Notes: generated by a model not told the origin, from the letters alone. Counted from the first letter of the stretch, positions 43,152-54,434 are shown. The stretch is 64,000 nt of DNA from Klebsiella terrigena (GCF_006539725.1 NZ_BJNO01000018.1:1-64000); one strand, 5' to 3'. Made by a program: numbers and translations.

Positions 43152-43811
43152 ATGGTTGTTATCCAAGAGATTGTCGCCGCGCTCTGGCAACATGATTTTG
43201 CCGCATTGGCGAACCCTCACGTTGTGGGCGTTGTATATCTGGTCATGTTCGCGACCCTGTTTCTCGAGAACGGTCTGCTGCCGGCCTCGTTTTTACCCGG
43301 GGACAGCCTGCTGCTGCTCGCCGGCGCGCTGATTGCGAAAGGCGTCATGGACTTTGTGCCTACCCTCGCCATTCTGACCGCGGCGGCCAGCCTCGGCTGC
43401 TGGCTGAGCTATATTCAGGGGCGCTGGCTCGGCAATACCGAGACCGTTAAGGGCTGGCTTGCCCATCTGCCGCAGAAATATCATCAGCGCGCGACCTGCA
43501 TGTTCGATAAGCACGGGCTGCTGGCCCTGCTGGCCGGGCGCTTCCTGGCCTTCGTTCGCACCCTGCTGCCAACAATGGCCGGTATTTCCGGGCTCTCCAA
43601 CCGCCGCTTCCAGTTCTTCAACTGGCTCAGCGCGCTGCTGTGGGTCGGCGTGGTCACCGGGCTCGGATATGCGCTCAGCATGATCCCTTTCGTCAAGCGC
43701 CACGAAGATCAGGTGATGACCTGCCTGATGATCCTGCCTATCGCTCTGCTGGTTGCCGGGCTGCTGGGTACGCTGGTGGTGGTCATTAAGAAAAAGTTCT
43801 GCAGCGCCTGA
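43152..43811 (+). CDS. yghB: DedA-family inner-membrane protein YghB
   Basis: A 219-residue DedA/SNARE-associated membrane protein. Conserved [32 protein letters not shown], and [16 protein letters not shown] are visible, with several spans. YghB and its paralogue YqjA support membrane lipid homeostasis and envelope proton balance in E. coli. It lies 130 bases after metC, probably with its own promoter. A terminator follows, shared with the convergent yqhC. Confidence 0.95.
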   Translation: MVVIQEIVAALWQHDFAALANPHVVGVVYLVMFATLFLENGLLPASFLPGDSLLLLAGALIAKGVMDFVPTLAILTAAASLGCWLSYIQGRWLGNTETVKGWLAHLPQKYHQRATCMFDKHGLLALLAGRFLAFVRTLLPTMAGISGLSNRRFQFFNWLSALLWVGVVTGLGYALSMIPFVKRHEDQVMTCLMILPIALLVAGLLGTLVVVIKKKFCSA

Positions 43812-43821
43812 TTGACCTTCC

Positions 43822-43847
43822 CGGGAGGGCGCCAGCGCGCCTTCCCG
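43822..43847. terminator. Terminator between yghB and yqhC
   Basis: CGGGAGGGCGC with GCGCCTTCCCG-type arm: 11 pairs including one G-T, between two convergent genes. Confidence 0.6.
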
Positions 43848-43863
43848 AAGCGTGCATTTCCCG

Positions 43864-44763
43864 TTAGATCCCCTGAATCGTTCTGATCCGCGCCGCGTCT
43901 TCGCCCGGCGTCATGCCAAAATAGCGCTTAAACTCCCGGCTGAACTGCGACGCACTTTCGTAGCCCACGCGCATCGCCGCCGCGCTGGCCTTCATCCCGT
44001 CGTGGATCATCAGCATCCGCGCCTTATGCAGGCGATAGCTTTTCAGATACTGCAGCGGCGAGGTGCTGGTGACCGATTTAAAATTGTGATGAAACGCCGA
44101 GACGCTCATGTTGGCCTCCGCCGCCAGCTGATCGACGCTCAGGTTCTCGGTGTACTGGCTTTCAATGCGCTTGAGAACGCGGCTAATCAGGCTGAAGTGC
44201 GTTTGCCGGCTGACCAGCGCCAGCAGCGCCCCGCCGCACGGCCCGGTCAGCACGTAGTAGAGCATCTCGCGAATAATCTGCTTGCCCAGGATGCGCGCAT
44301 CCAGCGGCCGCTCCATCACGTCCAGCAGCCGTTCAGCGGCGCACAAAATCTCCTCAGAGAGTGCCGCCGAGTTAATCCCGCTCGACGCCACCGCCGGCTG
44401 GAAGCGCTCATCCTCGCCAATATCCATCAGCAGCTCCTGCAGCTGCAGAATATCAACGTTCAGCCGCAGCCCCGCCAGCGGTACCTCCGGCGTCGCGAAG
44501 GTCTCACACTCAAACGGCAGAGGTACCGTCAGCAGCAGATATTCGTTGGTGTCGTAACGAAAAGTCCGTTCATTAATGTAACCAATTTTATGACCGGAAA
44601 AGAGAAAAACGATGCCGGGCTGGTACATTACCGGCGTGCGTGTCCCCGGCTGCGTGCCGTACAATAACCGAATATCAGGCAGCAGCTCGCTGAGGTTTTC
44701 TTCGTTATCTTTCAGCTTGTTAACCTTTTCCGTTAGCAGCTGACATATCTGGGCACGCTTCAT
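43864..44763 (-). CDS. yqhC: AraC-family regulator YqhC
   Basis: A 299-residue regulator. The N-terminal AraC-N domain (about 1-190; [29 protein letters not shown]) senses aldehydes, and the C-terminal double helix-turn-helix (about 200-299; [22 protein letters not shown] and [19 protein letters not shown]) binds DNA. In E. coli YqhC activates yqhD and dkgA in response to reactive aldehydes such as glyoxal. It is divergent from yqhD, as in E. coli, with 196 bases between them. Here it starts at a Met internal to the longer E. coli annotation. Confidence 0.94.
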   Translation of the reverse strand: MKRAQICQLLTEKVNKLKDNEENLSELLPDIRLLYGTQPGTRTPVMYQPGIVFLFSGHKIGYINERTFRYDTNEYLLLTVPLPFECETFATPEVPLAGLRLNVDILQLQELLMDIGEDERFQPAVASSGINSAALSEEILCAAERLLDVMERPLDARILGKQIIREMLYYVLTGPCGGALLALVSRQTHFSLISRVLKRIESQYTENLSVDQLAAEANMSVSAFHHNFKSVTSTSPLQYLKSYRLHKARMLMIHDGMKASAAAMRVGYESASQFSREFKRYFGMTPGEDAARIRTIQGI

Positions 44764-44959
44764 TTACGGTGACTCTCCAGTCGTTTTTCCACGTCTCTAT
44801 TGTGCGCACTCCGCTGCCTTTTCTCCAGCCCCACGGAGAAATGGGCAAGACATCGGCAGGAATGTGCATTGAGGGGAACGGATGACAGGACCACAATGTT
44901 CGTCATCTGGCCGGGATATCTTCTCCGCCGGCAGTTTTCTCTTATTGAGGTCATGAGCA

Positions 44960-46123
44960 ATGAATAATTTCGATCTGTATACCCCAACCCGTATCCTGTT
45001 TGGTAAAGGCGCCATCGAAAACCTGCGCGATCAAATCCCGGCAGGGGCCCGCATTCTGGTCACCTACGGCGGCGGCAGCGTGAAAAAAACCGGCGTCCTG
45101 GATCAGGCCCTGAGCGCGCTGAGCGATTTTGAAGTGCTGGAATTCGGCGGTATTGAACCGAACCCATCCTACGAAACGCTGATGAACGCGGTCAAAATTG
45201 CCCGTGAACAGCAGATCACCTTCCTGCTGGCCGTCGGCGGCGGTTCGGTGCTCGACGGGACGAAGTTTATCGCCGCAGCCGCGCACTATGATGAAAGCGT
45301 CGATCCGTGGGAAATTCTCGAAACCTACGGTCAAAACGTCAAAAGCGCCATCCCAATGGGCTCCGTGCTGACGCTGCCGGCGACCGGCTCCGAGTCCAAT
45401 AAAGGCGCCGTCGTGTCGCGTAAAACCACCGGCGACAAGCGCGCCTTTATGTCCTCCCACGTGCAGCCGGTGTTTGCGATCCTCGATCCGGTTTATACCT
45501 ACACCCTGCCGCCGCGTCAGGTTGCTAACGGCGTGGTTGACGCATTTGTCCATACCGTTGAGCAGTACGTAACCTACCCGGTTGATGGCAAAATCCAGGA
45601 CCGCTTTGCCGAAGGCATTCTGCTGACCCTGATTGAAGATGGCCCGAAAGCGCTGCAAGAGCCGGAAAACTACGACGTTCGCGCCAACATTATGTGGGCG
45701 GCGACCCAGGCGTTAAACGGCCTGATCGGCGCCGGCGTGCCGCAGGACTGGGCAACGCATATGCTGGGACATGAGCTGACCGCCATGCACGGCCTTGACC
45801 ATGCCCAGACCCTGGCCATTGTTCTACCGGTGCTGTGGAATGAAAAACGCGACACCAAACGCGCTAAGCTGCTGCAGTACGCCGCCCGCGTGTGGAATAT
45901 TACCGAAGGTTCTGAAGACGAGCGCATCGACGCGGCCATCGCCGCAACGCGCAATTTCTTCGAGCAGCTCGGCGTGCCGACTCGCCTGAGCGGCTACGGT
46001 CTTGACGGTAGCTCTATCCCGGCGCTGTTGGCTAAACTGGAAGAACACGGCATGGCTCAGCTCGGTGAAAACCAGGATATCACTCTCGACGTCAGCCGCC
46101 GTATTTACGAGGCTGCGCGCTGA
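44960..46123 (+). CDS. yqhD: NADPH-dependent aldehyde reductase YqhD
   Basis: A 387-residue iron/zinc-type alcohol dehydrogenase, the size of E. coli YqhD, that reduces lipid-peroxidation and short-chain aldehydes, including glyoxal and furfural, with NADPH. Metal ligands fit D194 and H198 in VVDAFVHTV, H267 in WATHMLG and H281 in GLDHAQTLAI; GGGSVLDGTKF (93-103) is the cofactor loop. GAGG precedes the ATG by nine bases. It is under likely YqhC control and is followed by dkgA. Confidence 0.96.
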   Translation: MNNFDLYTPTRILFGKGAIENLRDQIPAGARILVTYGGGSVKKTGVLDQALSALSDFEVLEFGGIEPNPSYETLMNAVKIAREQQITFLLAVGGGSVLDGTKFIAAAAHYDESVDPWEILETYGQNVKSAIPMGSVLTLPATGSESNKGAVVSRKTTGDKRAFMSSHVQPVFAILDPVYTYTLPPRQVANGVVDAFVHTVEQYVTYPVDGKIQDRFAEGILLTLIEDGPKALQEPENYDVRANIMWAATQALNGLIGAGVPQDWATHMLGHELTAMHGLDHAQTLAIVLPVLWNEKRDTKRAKLLQYAARVWNITEGSEDERIDAAIAATRNFFEQLGVPTRLSGYGLDGSSIPALLAKLEEHGMAQLGENQDITLDVSRRIYEAAR

Positions 46124-46143
46124 TTTTCCCCTGCTGATACGCC

Positions 46144-46175
46144 CTCTCCTTCGCGTCATAGAATGCGAAGGAGAG
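46144..46175 (+). terminator. Inverted repeat between yqhD and dkgA
   Basis: CTCTCCTTCGC, ten-base loop, GCGAAGGAGAG: 11 perfect pairs 20 bases past the yqhD stop. It may attenuate transcription into dkgA or stabilise the messenger end. Confidence 0.65.
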
Positions 46176-46268
46176 GAGTTTAACTACCGTTTTTAGCTAT
46201 TTCGTCCAGACTTAATGCTACCCCTTAGCGAAATGTACCCCGCTAAGTTTCATTAACAGGAGGAAGGC

Positions 46269-47096
46269 ATGACACATCCAACCGTGATAAAACTGCACGA
46301 CGGCAACCTGATGCCACAGCTGGGTCTCGGCGTGTGGAAAGCAGGCAACGAGGAGGTCGTCTCCGCCATTCACAAGGCGCTGGAAGTCGGTTATCGCTCT
46401 TTTGACACCGCCGCCGCGTACCAAAACGAAGCCGGCGTCGGCAGCGCGCTGAGCCAGGCTGGCGTCCCTCGCGATGAGCTGTTTATCACCACCAAGCTCT
46501 GGAACGACGATCAAAAACGTCCGCATGAAGCCCTGCAGGAGAGCCTGAGCAAGCTGCAGCTCGACTACGTCGATCTCTATTTAATGCACTGGCCGGTTCC
46601 GGCGATCGACCATTTTGTTGAAGCCTGGAAGGGCATGATTGAGCTCCAAAAACAGGGGCTGGCCAAAAGCATCGGCGTCTGTAATTTCCAGGTCCACCAC
46701 CTGCAGCGGCTGCTTGATGAAACCGGCGTCGTGCCGGTGATTAATCAGGTAGAGCTCCATCCCCTGCTCCAGCAGCGTCAGCTACACGCCTGGAACGCGA
46801 CGCATAAAATCCAGACCGAATCCTGGAGCCCGCTGGCTCAGGGGGGCGAAGGCGTATTCGATCAGAAAATCGTCCGCGAGCTGGCCGATAAATACGGCAA
46901 AACGCCGGCGCAGATTGTCATCCGCTGGCACCTCGATAACGGCCTGGTGGTGATCCCTAAATCGGTGACCCCTTCGCGTATCGTGGAGAACTTTAACGTC
47001 TGGGACTTCCGTCTTGATAAAGACGAACTGGGAGCCATGGCGAAACTCGATATCAACAAGCGCCTCGGGCCAGATCCTGACCAGTTTGGCGGCTAA
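46269..47096 (+). CDS. dkgA: Aldo-keto reductase DkgA (2,5-diketo-D-gluconate reductase A)
   Basis: A 275-residue NADPH aldo-keto reductase, the E. coli length. Catalytic residues D46, Y51, K76 and H107 fit SFDTAAAYQNE, ITTKLW and LYLMHWPV; VIPKSVTPSRIVENF near the end is the cofactor motif. It reduces 2,5-diketogluconate and methylglyoxal. AGGAGGAAGG precedes the ATG. It follows yqhD and shares its control by YqhC. Confidence 0.95.
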   Translation: MTHPTVIKLHDGNLMPQLGLGVWKAGNEEVVSAIHKALEVGYRSFDTAAAYQNEAGVGSALSQAGVPRDELFITTKLWNDDQKRPHEALQESLSKLQLDYVDLYLMHWPVPAIDHFVEAWKGMIELQKQGLAKSIGVCNFQVHHLQRLLDETGVVPVINQVELHPLLQQRQLHAWNATHKIQTESWSPLAQGGEGVFDQKIVRELADKYGKTPAQIVIRWHLDNGLVVIPKSVTPSRIVENFNVWDFRLDKDELGAMAKLDINKRLGPDPDQFGG

Positions 47097-47108
47097 TCTT
47101 TCTTCCTG

Positions 47109-47125
47109 ACCGCAGAGCGGTTTTT
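47109..47125 (+). terminator. dkgA terminator
   Basis: ACCGC, AGA, GCGGT and TTTT: a compact intrinsic terminator 13 bases past the stop. Confidence 0.75.
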
Positions 47126-47189
47126 CGGTTATCCCGGACGGTAACGCAGCGGCCGCCCGCTCCGGGCGACCTCATCCCTTATTCCATCT

Positions 47190-47215
47190 CCCCGGCCAGC
47201 CTTGCGCTGCCGGGG
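47190..47215 (-). terminator. ygiQ terminator-like hairpin
   Basis: CCCCGGC and GCCGGGG form a seven-pair stem ten bases past the ygiQ stop on the downstream side. No long T run. Confidence 0.5.
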
Positions 47216-47224
47216 CACTTCATT

Positions 47225-49399
47225 TTAGCGGGACGCAGAGCGAACGCGTTTTTTCGCTCCGCTGGCCGGCGTCTGCCGCTGATGCTCAACCGGCGTATGC
47301 TTGGTCAAGGCCGGGCGGGTATGGCGATTCTGGCGACGCGCTTCACGCATCTCGTCCAGCGTTGGCGCAGGCACCAGACAGTCGCGGCGTGAGCCGATCA
47401 GGTGTTTTTTGCCCATCGCTTCCAGCGCCTGGCGAATCAGCGCCCAGTTTGCCGGATCGTGGTAGCGCAGCAGCGCTTTATGCAGGCGGCGCTGCTTATC
47501 CCCTTTCGGTACCACCACGTCTTCACTTTTATAGCCAATCTTGCCCAGCGGGTTCTTGCCGGTGTAATACATGGTGGTTGAGTTAGCCAGCGGCGACGGA
47601 TAGAAGTTCTGCACCTGATCCAGACGGAAACGGTTTTTCTTCAGCCACAGCGCCAGGTTCACCATATCTTCATCGCGGGTGCCCGGATGCGCGGAGATAA
47701 AGTACGGGATCAGATATTGCTCTTTACCCGCCTGTTTTGAGTAGCTATCGAACAGCTCTTTGAAGCGATCGTAGCTGCCCATTCCCGGCTTCATCATCTT
47801 CGACAGCGGGCCTTCCTCGGTATGCTCAGGGGCAATCTTCAGGTAGCCGCCCACGTGGTGGGTCGCCAGCTCTTTGATGTAGCGCGGGTCCTCCACGGCA
47901 ATGTCGTAGCGCACGCCGGAGGCAATGAGGATTTTCTTGATACCTTTCAGATCGCGGGCGCGGCGGTAGAGATTAATCGTCGGCTCGTGGTTGGTATCCA
48001 TATGCGGGCAGATATCCGGATAAACGCACGACAGGCGACGGCAGGTCTGCTCCGCGCGCGGCGACTTGCAGCGCAGCATATACATATTGGCCGTCGGGCC
48101 GCCGAGGTCGGAGATGACCCCGGTGAAGCCCGGGACCGTGTCGCGAATCGCTTCGATTTCGTTAATGATCGAGTCTTCGGAACGGCTCTGAATAATGCGC
48201 CCTTCATGCTCGGTTATCGAACAGAAGGAACAGCCGCCAAAGCAGCCGCGCATAATGTTGATAGAGAAGCGGATCATCTCATATGCCGGGATGCGGCTAT
48301 CGCCGTACGCCGGGTGCGGAACGCGCTTGTACGGCAGCGCAAACACGCTGTCCATCTCCTCCGTCGACAGCGGAATGGCCGGCGGGTTAACCCAAATATA
48401 GCGTTCGCCGTGCTTTTGCATCAGCGCGCGCGCGCAGCCCGGGTTGGTTTCATGGTGGAGAATGCGCGACGCGTGGGCGTACAGTACCTTATCCCCTTTG
48501 ACCTTCTCAAAGGACGGCAGCAGAACGTAGGTTTTTTCCCACGGCTTCGGGCGCGGCGGCTGAACGGTGACCTGTTTCACCTCCTGCTTTGCCGGCTCAA
48601 CGGTTTTGTTATCCGCGCACGGCAGATCTTCGCCGTACGGATGCGGGATCGGATCAATTTTACCCGGCGTATCGAGGCGGGTAGAGTCGACGCCGCTCCA
48701 GCCCGGCAGCGCTTCTTTCACCATGATGGCGGTATTGCGCACGTCGCGGATCTGGGCGATCGGCTCGCCGGCGGCCAGACGGTGCGCCACTTCTACCAGC
48801 GGACGCTCACCGTTGCCGAACATCAGCATATCGGCCTTGGAATCAACCAGCACCGAGCGGCGCACGGTATCGGACCAGTAGTCATAGTGCGCGGTACGAC
48901 GCAGGCTGGCCTCAATGCCGCCGAGAATAACCGGGACGTCCTTCCACGCCTCTTTGCAGCGCTGGGTATAGACCAGGGTGGCGCGATCCGGACGCTTGCC
49001 GGCGACGTTGCCTGCGGTGTAGGCGTCGTCATGGCGCAGCTTGCGGTCGGCGGTGTAGCGGTTGATCATCGAGTCCATGTTGCCGGCGGTGACGCCGAAG
49101 AACAGGTTCGGTTTACCGAGGCGCATAAAGTCATCTTTATTGTTCCAGTCCGGTTGGGAAATAATCCCGACGCGGAACCCCTGCGCCTCCAGCATGCGGC
49201 CGCAGATAGCCATGCCGAAGCTTGGGTGATCGACGTACGCATCGCCGGTTACCAGGATGATGTCGCAGCTATCCCAGCCAAGTTGATCCATCTCTTCGCG
49301 TGACATGGGTAAAAACGGCGCGGGGCCAAAACAGGCGGCCCAGTACTGCGGCCAGGAAAATAGGTCACGATCCGGTTGGATCAGGGATATTGCGCTCAT
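47225..49399 (-). CDS. ygiQ: Radical SAM protein YgiQ (UPF0313)
   Basis: A 724-residue protein. The iron-sulfur motif is CFGGCSFC (C386, C390, C393) in the middle of the radical SAM barrel; an N-terminal cobalamin-like region and a C-terminal basic tail ([18 protein letters not shown]) flank it. The biochemical role in E. coli is unknown. Conserved [20 protein letters not shown] marks the family. It is transcribed away from ftsP, which lies upstream on the same strand. Length is similar to E. coli (about 739). Confidence 0.93.
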   Translation of the reverse strand: MSAISLIQPDRDLFSWPQYWAACFGPAPFLPMSREEMDQLGWDSCDIILVTGDAYVDHPSFGMAICGRMLEAQGFRVGIISQPDWNNKDDFMRLGKPNLFFGVTAGNMDSMINRYTADRKLRHDDAYTAGNVAGKRPDRATLVYTQRCKEAWKDVPVILGGIEASLRRTAHYDYWSDTVRRSVLVDSKADMLMFGNGERPLVEVAHRLAAGEPIAQIRDVRNTAIMVKEALPGWSGVDSTRLDTPGKIDPIPHPYGEDLPCADNKTVEPAKQEVKQVTVQPPRPKPWEKTYVLLPSFEKVKGDKVLYAHASRILHHETNPGCARALMQKHGERYIWVNPPAIPLSTEEMDSVFALPYKRVPHPAYGDSRIPAYEMIRFSINIMRGCFGGCSFCSITEHEGRIIQSRSEDSIINEIEAIRDTVPGFTGVISDLGGPTANMYMLRCKSPRAEQTCRRLSCVYPDICPHMDTNHEPTINLYRRARDLKGIKKILIASGVRYDIAVEDPRYIKELATHHVGGYLKIAPEHTEEGPLSKMMKPGMGSYDRFKELFDSYSKQAGKEQYLIPYFISAHPGTRDEDMVNLALWLKKNRFRLDQVQNFYPSPLANSTTMYYTGKNPLGKIGYKSEDVVVPKGDKQRRLHKALLRYHDPANWALIRQALEAMGKKHLIGSRRDCLVPAPTLDEMREARRQNRHTRPALTKHTPVEHQRQTPASGAKKRVRSASR

Positions 49400-49492
49400 A
49401 TTGCTTCCGGGAAAAAAAATGATAAAAAAATAACCAAAGGGCGGCGATTATAAGCCGGATTGACGCAGGAAATGAAGGAGGATTTTCTCATA

Positions 49493-49515
49493 CCCTAACC
49501 GTTGTCCGGTTAGGG
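49493..49515 (-). terminator. Palindrome after ftsP
   Basis: CCCTAACCG, TTGTC, CGGTTAGGG: nine perfect pairs ten bases from the ftsP stop. No T run on either strand; a messenger-end stem is possible. Confidence 0.6.
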
Positions 49516-49524
49516 TTGCGGGCG

Positions 49525-50937
49525 TTACGGCGCCGGGTTAACCAGGATCTGGCCAATCGAGCCGCGGTCGGCGAGTTCCAGGGTCTGGCTAAGGAACTGG
49601 AACGGGAAATGCGACCACGACGGCTGCGTGTAGTACACCAGCAGCTCCACCTGTCCGTCGATCCAGACGGTATCTTTCCAGCCGCGGTCCTCCGGGAACG
49701 GCGTCGAGCCGTTGACGTTGCGCACCTGGAACATCACCCCTTCGATGTGGAACGACTGCGGCCGGTCGGCACGCACCGTCCAGCGCTCCCAGGTGCCCTG
49801 CTGGGCGGTAATATCAATGCGCTGCGGATCCCATAGCTGGCCGTTAATTCCCGGATCGTCGCCGAGCGAGATATCGCGGCTGCGGATCGGCGTGCCGGTT
49901 AAAATTTCCGTCGGCAGCAGGCGTACCGGCAGGCTGTCGGTAACCAGCGGCAGCAGGCCCGTTGGGCGCAGGGTTAAAAGCAGCGTCGAAATCAGGATGC
50001 TTGAGGGCTCGAAGAAACCGCGAATGCGATCGACGATGCTCGCCGCCTCGCCGCAGGTAATCGACACCTCATCACCGTTGGTCATATCCACCAGGATCTC
50101 ACGCCGCTCGCCGGGAGCCAGAGAGAGCTGCTTCAGCGAGACCGGCGCCGGCAGAAATCCCTGATCGCCGGAGATAACGTGCAGCAGTCGACCGTCGCTC
50201 ATCTGCAGCTGGTAGCGGCGGGAGTTAGAGGCGTTCAGCAGGCGCAGACGCACCCAGCCGCGCGAAACCTCCACGTACGGGCCCTGTACGCCATTCACCA
50301 GCAGCGTATCGCCGACGAAGCCGCCGCTGCCCGGCTCGCTGTATTCAGGCGTGCCGAAGTTATCCAGCCGCTTGTCCTGGATGATGACCGGAAAATCATC
50401 CACGCCGTAGTGGTTAGGAATGGGAAGGTTTTTGCTGATCTCGTCCTCCACCAGCCACATCCCCGCCAGGCCGTTGTAGACCTGCTGGGCCATATGGTTT
50501 GGCGTATTCGCCTGGTACCACAGGGTGGAGGCGCTCTGGCGGATAGGCAGCACCGGCGCCCAGTCGGCGTTCGGCGACATCATGCGCGCCGCGCCGCCAA
50601 TCAGCGGGCCGGGAACCTGCAGGCCGCGGATGGTCATGGCGACGTTTTCAGTCAGCCGGTTGCTGTAAATCAGCTTAACGTCATCGCCGTTCCATACGCG
50701 AATGGTCGGCCCAAGATAGCGGCCGTTCACGCCCCACACCGACGCGCGGGTACCCGGCGTAAATGACCAGTGCGCGCGCTGCAGGGTTAAAAACAGCGGC
50801 TGACCGCGGCGGGACTCGAGCAGCGGAGGAACCGGCAGTGCTGGCTGTTGGCCGGCGGCACGTGCGTTCAGCGGCGCGGCGCCCGCGCACAGCGCTACGC
50901 CTGAAACCTTAATAAACTGACGCCGACTGAGTGACAT
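49525..50937 (-). CDS. ftsP: Cell division protein FtsP (SufI)
   Basis: A 470-residue Tat-exported multicopper-oxidase-like protein, the E. coli length. The signal peptide has SRRQFIK (4-10) and AGAAPLNARA with cleavage around 27-30. Three cupredoxin-like domains follow, but the copper ligands of true oxidases are largely missing. FtsP stabilises the divisome under stress. The ATG at 50937 matches the twin-arginine start; the frame continues to 50979. The gene is followed by plsC upstream on the same strand with 84 bases. Confidence 0.95.
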   Translation of the reverse strand: MSLSRRQFIKVSGVALCAGAAPLNARAAGQQPALPVPPLLESRRGQPLFLTLQRAHWSFTPGTRASVWGVNGRYLGPTIRVWNGDDVKLIYSNRLTENVAMTIRGLQVPGPLIGGAARMMSPNADWAPVLPIRQSASTLWYQANTPNHMAQQVYNGLAGMWLVEDEISKNLPIPNHYGVDDFPVIIQDKRLDNFGTPEYSEPGSGGFVGDTLLVNGVQGPYVEVSRGWVRLRLLNASNSRRYQLQMSDGRLLHVISGDQGFLPAPVSLKQLSLAPGERREILVDMTNGDEVSITCGEAASIVDRIRGFFEPSSILISTLLLTLRPTGLLPLVTDSLPVRLLPTEILTGTPIRSRDISLGDDPGINGQLWDPQRIDITAQQGTWERWTVRADRPQSFHIEGVMFQVRNVNGSTPFPEDRGWKDTVWIDGQVELLVYYTQPSWSHFPFQFLSQTLELADRGSIGQILVNPAP

Positions 50938-51020
50938 ATTAACTCCATGAAATACTGACAAATCAGAAAGGGAATTCATTTCCCGCTAGCACCGGCTCGC
51001 GTTACCGCGGCGTTTCCTGT

Positions 51021-51758
51021 TTATTGCTTACCCGCGGCTTCACGTTCAGCCACTTCGCGATCCAGCTCTTCAATCTTCGCGGCCATCAGCTCGCGGCAGT
51101 GTTTCGCCAGCGCGCGCACGCCGTCTTTACCAAACCCGCTGGTATCAACCGGCGGCAGCATTTCAACAATCACCAGGCCGTTATTCAGGCGATTGAGCTT
51201 AATTTTATTCGATGTATTGGAAACGCATACCGGAATAATCGGCACGCCAGCGGCGATAGCCGCGTGAAAAGCGCCGGTTTTAAACGGCAGCAGGCCGCGG
51301 CCGCGGCTGCGCGTACCTTCCGGGAACATCCAAAAAGATATTTTGCGTTTTTTAAACGTATCCACCACCTGGGCGATGGTTCCGTGCGCCTTGGTCCGGT
51401 TATTACGGTCGATCAGCAGGTTTCCCGTCAGCCAGTACAGCAGGCCAAAGAACGGCACCCACAGCAGGCTCTTTTTACCCACGGTGACGGTAGGCGGCTG
51501 CACGATGTTTGCCGCCGTCACCATATCATAGTTGTTCTGGTGATTAGCGATGTATATCGCGTTGCCGTAGCTTTCCGCTCCGGCGGGCTTGCGCGTTTCC
51601 ACCTTCAGGCCGAATACCGGAGAGAGTCGACCAAAAAGATGACCAAAGGTCGCCACGTGTTTCGGGTTACGCGGGCTGAACAAGCAGTAAATACAGCCAA
51701 ATATGCACACAAAGATACAGTAAATAACAACGATAATTAGTCGAAAAATAAATAGCAT
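51021..51758 (-). CDS. plsC: 1-acylglycerol-3-phosphate O-acyltransferase
   Basis: A 245-residue inner-membrane acyltransferase that makes phosphatidic acid from lysophosphatidic acid. The catalytic NHQNNYD (72-78, H73 and D78), FPEGTRSRG and VPIIPVC motifs are seen, plus an N-terminal hydrophobic anchor (about 2-27). Same length as E. coli PlsC. It lies downstream of parC as in E. coli and may be in the same transcript. Essential. Confidence 0.96.
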   Translation of the reverse strand: MLFIFRLIIVVIYCIFVCIFGCIYCLFSPRNPKHVATFGHLFGRLSPVFGLKVETRKPAGAESYGNAIYIANHQNNYDMVTAANIVQPPTVTVGKKSLLWVPFFGLLYWLTGNLLIDRNNRTKAHGTIAQVVDTFKKRKISFWMFPEGTRSRGRGLLPFKTGAFHAAIAAGVPIIPVCVSNTSNKIKLNRLNNGLVIVEMLPPVDTSGFGKDGVRALAKHCRELMAAKIEELDREVAEREAAGKQ

Positions 51759-51996
51759 AGCTACCTCTAAAACCCAAACCGCCGAGAATAATACCCGTTA
51801 TACCGCAGGCTGCTTGTGCGCAGGCTGCCCTGTCCGGCCCTTGCGGACCGCCGCTGGTATTAATCAGGATACAGATTCGTTATTCGCCCGTTGAAGACGC
51901 CGGGAGCGACTGACTACCCCGGCATATCTTGAATGATTTTGCGTCTATTGTTAATCGCAACGGCCGAATAAACAACGATTTGGCGGCAAATGTTAA

Positions 51997-52022
51997 CACC
52001 CGCCTCCCTGTGGAGGCGGGTG
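51997..52022 (-). terminator. parC terminator
   Basis: CACCCGCCTCC, CTGT, GGAGGCGGGTG: 11 perfect pairs, seven bases past the parC stop. Confidence 0.8.
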
Positions 52023-52028
52023 CCCGTA

Positions 52029-54287
52029 TTACTCTTCGCTATCGCCCGCCGAGGCGCGATGAGGCGAATCAACGTCCACGCGATCGATTTTCTGCAGCCC
52101 GCGCATCAGCGAACCGCGGCGACCGCGCTCGCCGGTGACTTTTTGCAGCTCTTCCGGACGCAGCTTGATCTTCCGTTTACCGACGTGGATCGTCAGCGTA
52201 CTCTGCGGCGGCAGCACGAACAGGTGCGCCAGGCCATCCTGCCCGGAAGCGGCATCCGCAGACGGAATATTGATGATTTTATTACCTTTGCCTTTCGACA
52301 GCTGCGGCAGATCGCTGACCGGGAACATCAGCATGCGTCCGGCAGAGGTGATGGCCAGCAGCATGTCGGACTCGTTTTCAATCACCAGCGGCGGCATCAC
52401 CCGCGCATTTTCCGGCAGCGAGATCAGTGCCTTACCGGCGCGGTTGCGCGCGACGAGGTCGTTGAAGGTGCAGACAAAGCCGTAGCCGGCGTCAGAGGCC
52501 ATCAGCAGCTTCTGGTCGTCACCTTCCATCAGCATATGTTCGACGCTGGCGCCCGGCGGCAGCGTGAGCTTGCCGGTAATCGGCTCGCCCTGGCCGCGGG
52601 CCGACGGCAGGGTAATCGGATCGATGGCGTAGCTGCGCCCGGTTGTATCGATAAATACCACCGGCTGGTTGCTCTTGCCCTTCGACGACGCCTTCCAGCT
52701 GTCTCCCGCCTTGTAGCTTAGCCCCTGAGCGTCAATGTCATGGCCTTTGGCGCTGCGCACCCAGCCCATTTGCGACAGCACGATGGTCACCGGTTCGGAC
52801 GGCAGCATATCGTGCTCGCTCATCGCCTTCGCTTCTTCACGCTCGCGCAGCGGCGAACGGCGGTCGTCGCCAAACGCGTCGGCGTCGGCCTGCAGCTCTT
52901 TCTTCAGCAGGTTATTCATCTTGCGCTCGGACGCCAGAATAGCCTGCAGATGATCGCGCTCTTTTTCCAGCTCGCCCTGCTCGCCGCGAATTTTCATCTC
53001 TTCCAGTTTGGCGAGATGACGCAGCTTCAGTTCGAGGATTGCTTCCGCCTGCGTTTCGCTGATGCCAAAGCGCGACATCAGGGCCGGCTTGGGCTCATCT
53101 TCGTGGCGGATAATTTCGATAACTTCATCGATGTTGAGGAACGCAACCAGCAAACCTTCTAGGATGTGCAGGCGCTTGAGCACCTTCTCCAGACGATAGT
53201 TCAGGCGGCGACGGACGGTATCGCGACGGAAGGTGAGCCACTCCGTCAGGATCTCCAGCAGGTTTTTGACCGCCGGACGGTTGTCCAGGCCAATCATATT
53301 CAGGTTGATGCGGTAGCTTTTTTCGAGATCGGTGGTCGCGAACAGATGGTTCATGACCTGATCCATATCCACGCGATTAGAGCGCGGGACGATAACCAGG
53401 CGGGTCGGGTTTTCGTGATCCGACTCGTCGCGCAGATCGTCAACCATCGGCAGCTTTTTATTGCGCATCTGGGCGGCGATTTGCTCCAGCACGCGGGCGC
53501 CGGAAACCTGATGCGGCAGGGCGCTAATCACCACCGCGCCGTCCTCTTTTTTCCACACCGCACGCATGCGAACCGAGCCGCGACCGTTCTGATAGATTTT
53601 GCGGATCTCGGCGCGCGGGGTGATGATTTCAGCTTCGGTGGGGTAGTCCGGCCCGTGAACGATATCCAGCAGTTCGTCGAGCGAGGTCTGCGGCTTTTCA
53701 ATCAGGGTGATGGCCGCTTTGGCCACTTCGCGCAGGTTGTGCGGCGGAATATCGGTGGCCATCCCCACGGCGATACCGGTGGTGCCGTTGAGCAGAATAT
53801 TCGGCAAACGCGCAGGCAGCATTTTCGGCTCCTGCATCGTACCGTCAAAGTTAGGTACCCAGTCAACGGTTCCCTGACCCAGCTCGCCCAGCAGCAGCTC
53901 CGCATACTTTGACAGGCGGGATTCGGTATAACGCATCGCGGCGAAGGATTTGGGATCGTCCGGGGCGCCCCAGTTGCCCTGACCGTCCACCAGCGGGTAG
54001 CGGTAAGAGAACGGCTGCGCCATCAGCACCATCGCCTCATAGCAGGCGCTATCGCCGTGCGGGTGATATTTACCCAGCACGTCGCCGACGGTGCGCGCGG
54101 ATTTTTTGAATTTAGCGGTGGCGTTCAGACCCAGTTCGGACATCGCATAAACGATGCGCCGCTGGACCGGTTTCAGGCCATCGCCAATGAACGGCAACGC
54201 CCTGTCCATGATGACGTACATGGAATAATTCAGGTAGGCGTTTTCCGTAAATTCATGCAGCGCAAGGCGCTCTGCCATATCGCTCAT
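52029..54287 (-). CDS. parC: DNA topoisomerase IV subunit A
   Basis: A 752-residue type II topoisomerase subunit that decatenates daughter chromosomes with ParE. The active tyrosine is Y120 in AAMRYTESR; the winged helix is at about 30-150, and the C-terminal blades run from about 490. The quinolone positions carry S80 and E84 ([10 protein letters not shown]), the susceptible wild-type residues in enterobacteria. Same length as E. coli. It follows ygiW on this strand, with a hairpin between. Confidence 0.97.
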   Translation of the reverse strand: MSDMAERLALHEFTENAYLNYSMYVIMDRALPFIGDGLKPVQRRIVYAMSELGLNATAKFKKSARTVGDVLGKYHPHGDSACYEAMVLMAQPFSYRYPLVDGQGNWGAPDDPKSFAAMRYTESRLSKYAELLLGELGQGTVDWVPNFDGTMQEPKMLPARLPNILLNGTTGIAVGMATDIPPHNLREVAKAAITLIEKPQTSLDELLDIVHGPDYPTEAEIITPRAEIRKIYQNGRGSVRMRAVWKKEDGAVVISALPHQVSGARVLEQIAAQMRNKKLPMVDDLRDESDHENPTRLVIVPRSNRVDMDQVMNHLFATTDLEKSYRINLNMIGLDNRPAVKNLLEILTEWLTFRRDTVRRRLNYRLEKVLKRLHILEGLLVAFLNIDEVIEIIRHEDEPKPALMSRFGISETQAEAILELKLRHLAKLEEMKIRGEQGELEKERDHLQAILASERKMNNLLKKELQADADAFGDDRRSPLREREEAKAMSEHDMLPSEPVTIVLSQMGWVRSAKGHDIDAQGLSYKAGDSWKASSKGKSNQPVVFIDTTGRSYAIDPITLPSARGQGEPITGKLTLPPGASVEHMLMEGDDQKLLMASDAGYGFVCTFNDLVARNRAGKALISLPENARVMPPLVIENESDMLLAITSAGRMLMFPVSDLPQLSKGKGNKIINIPSADAASGQDGLAHLFVLPPQSTLTIHVGKRKIKLRPEELQKVTGERGRRGSLMRGLQKIDRVDVDSPHRASAGDSEE

Positions 54288-54353
54288 TAATCGTGAATCC
54301 TCAATCTGGGTACCGACCGTTCGGACGGCAAAACTACCCGCGATAATACCCTA

Positions 54354-54382
54354 TCTAACGCCCTGAGTCACAGGGCGTTAGA
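54354..54382. terminator. 12-pair palindrome between ygiW and parC
   Basis: TCTAACGCCCTG, AGTCA, CAGGGCGTTAGA: a perfect long stem 52 bases past the ygiW stop and 67 bases before the parC start. It probably ends ygiW transcription. Confidence 0.75.
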
Positions 54383-54434
54383 CCGGTTGAGGATTCTGCT
54401 ACGCGGAGCGGCAGCGGCGCCCCGCTCAGAGGCT

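Noticed and set aside
47822-49303. 493-codon plus-strand frame inside ygiQ
   Set aside because: It is antisense to a conserved radical SAM protein with intact motifs; the translation is rich in Arg, Ala and His with no domain.
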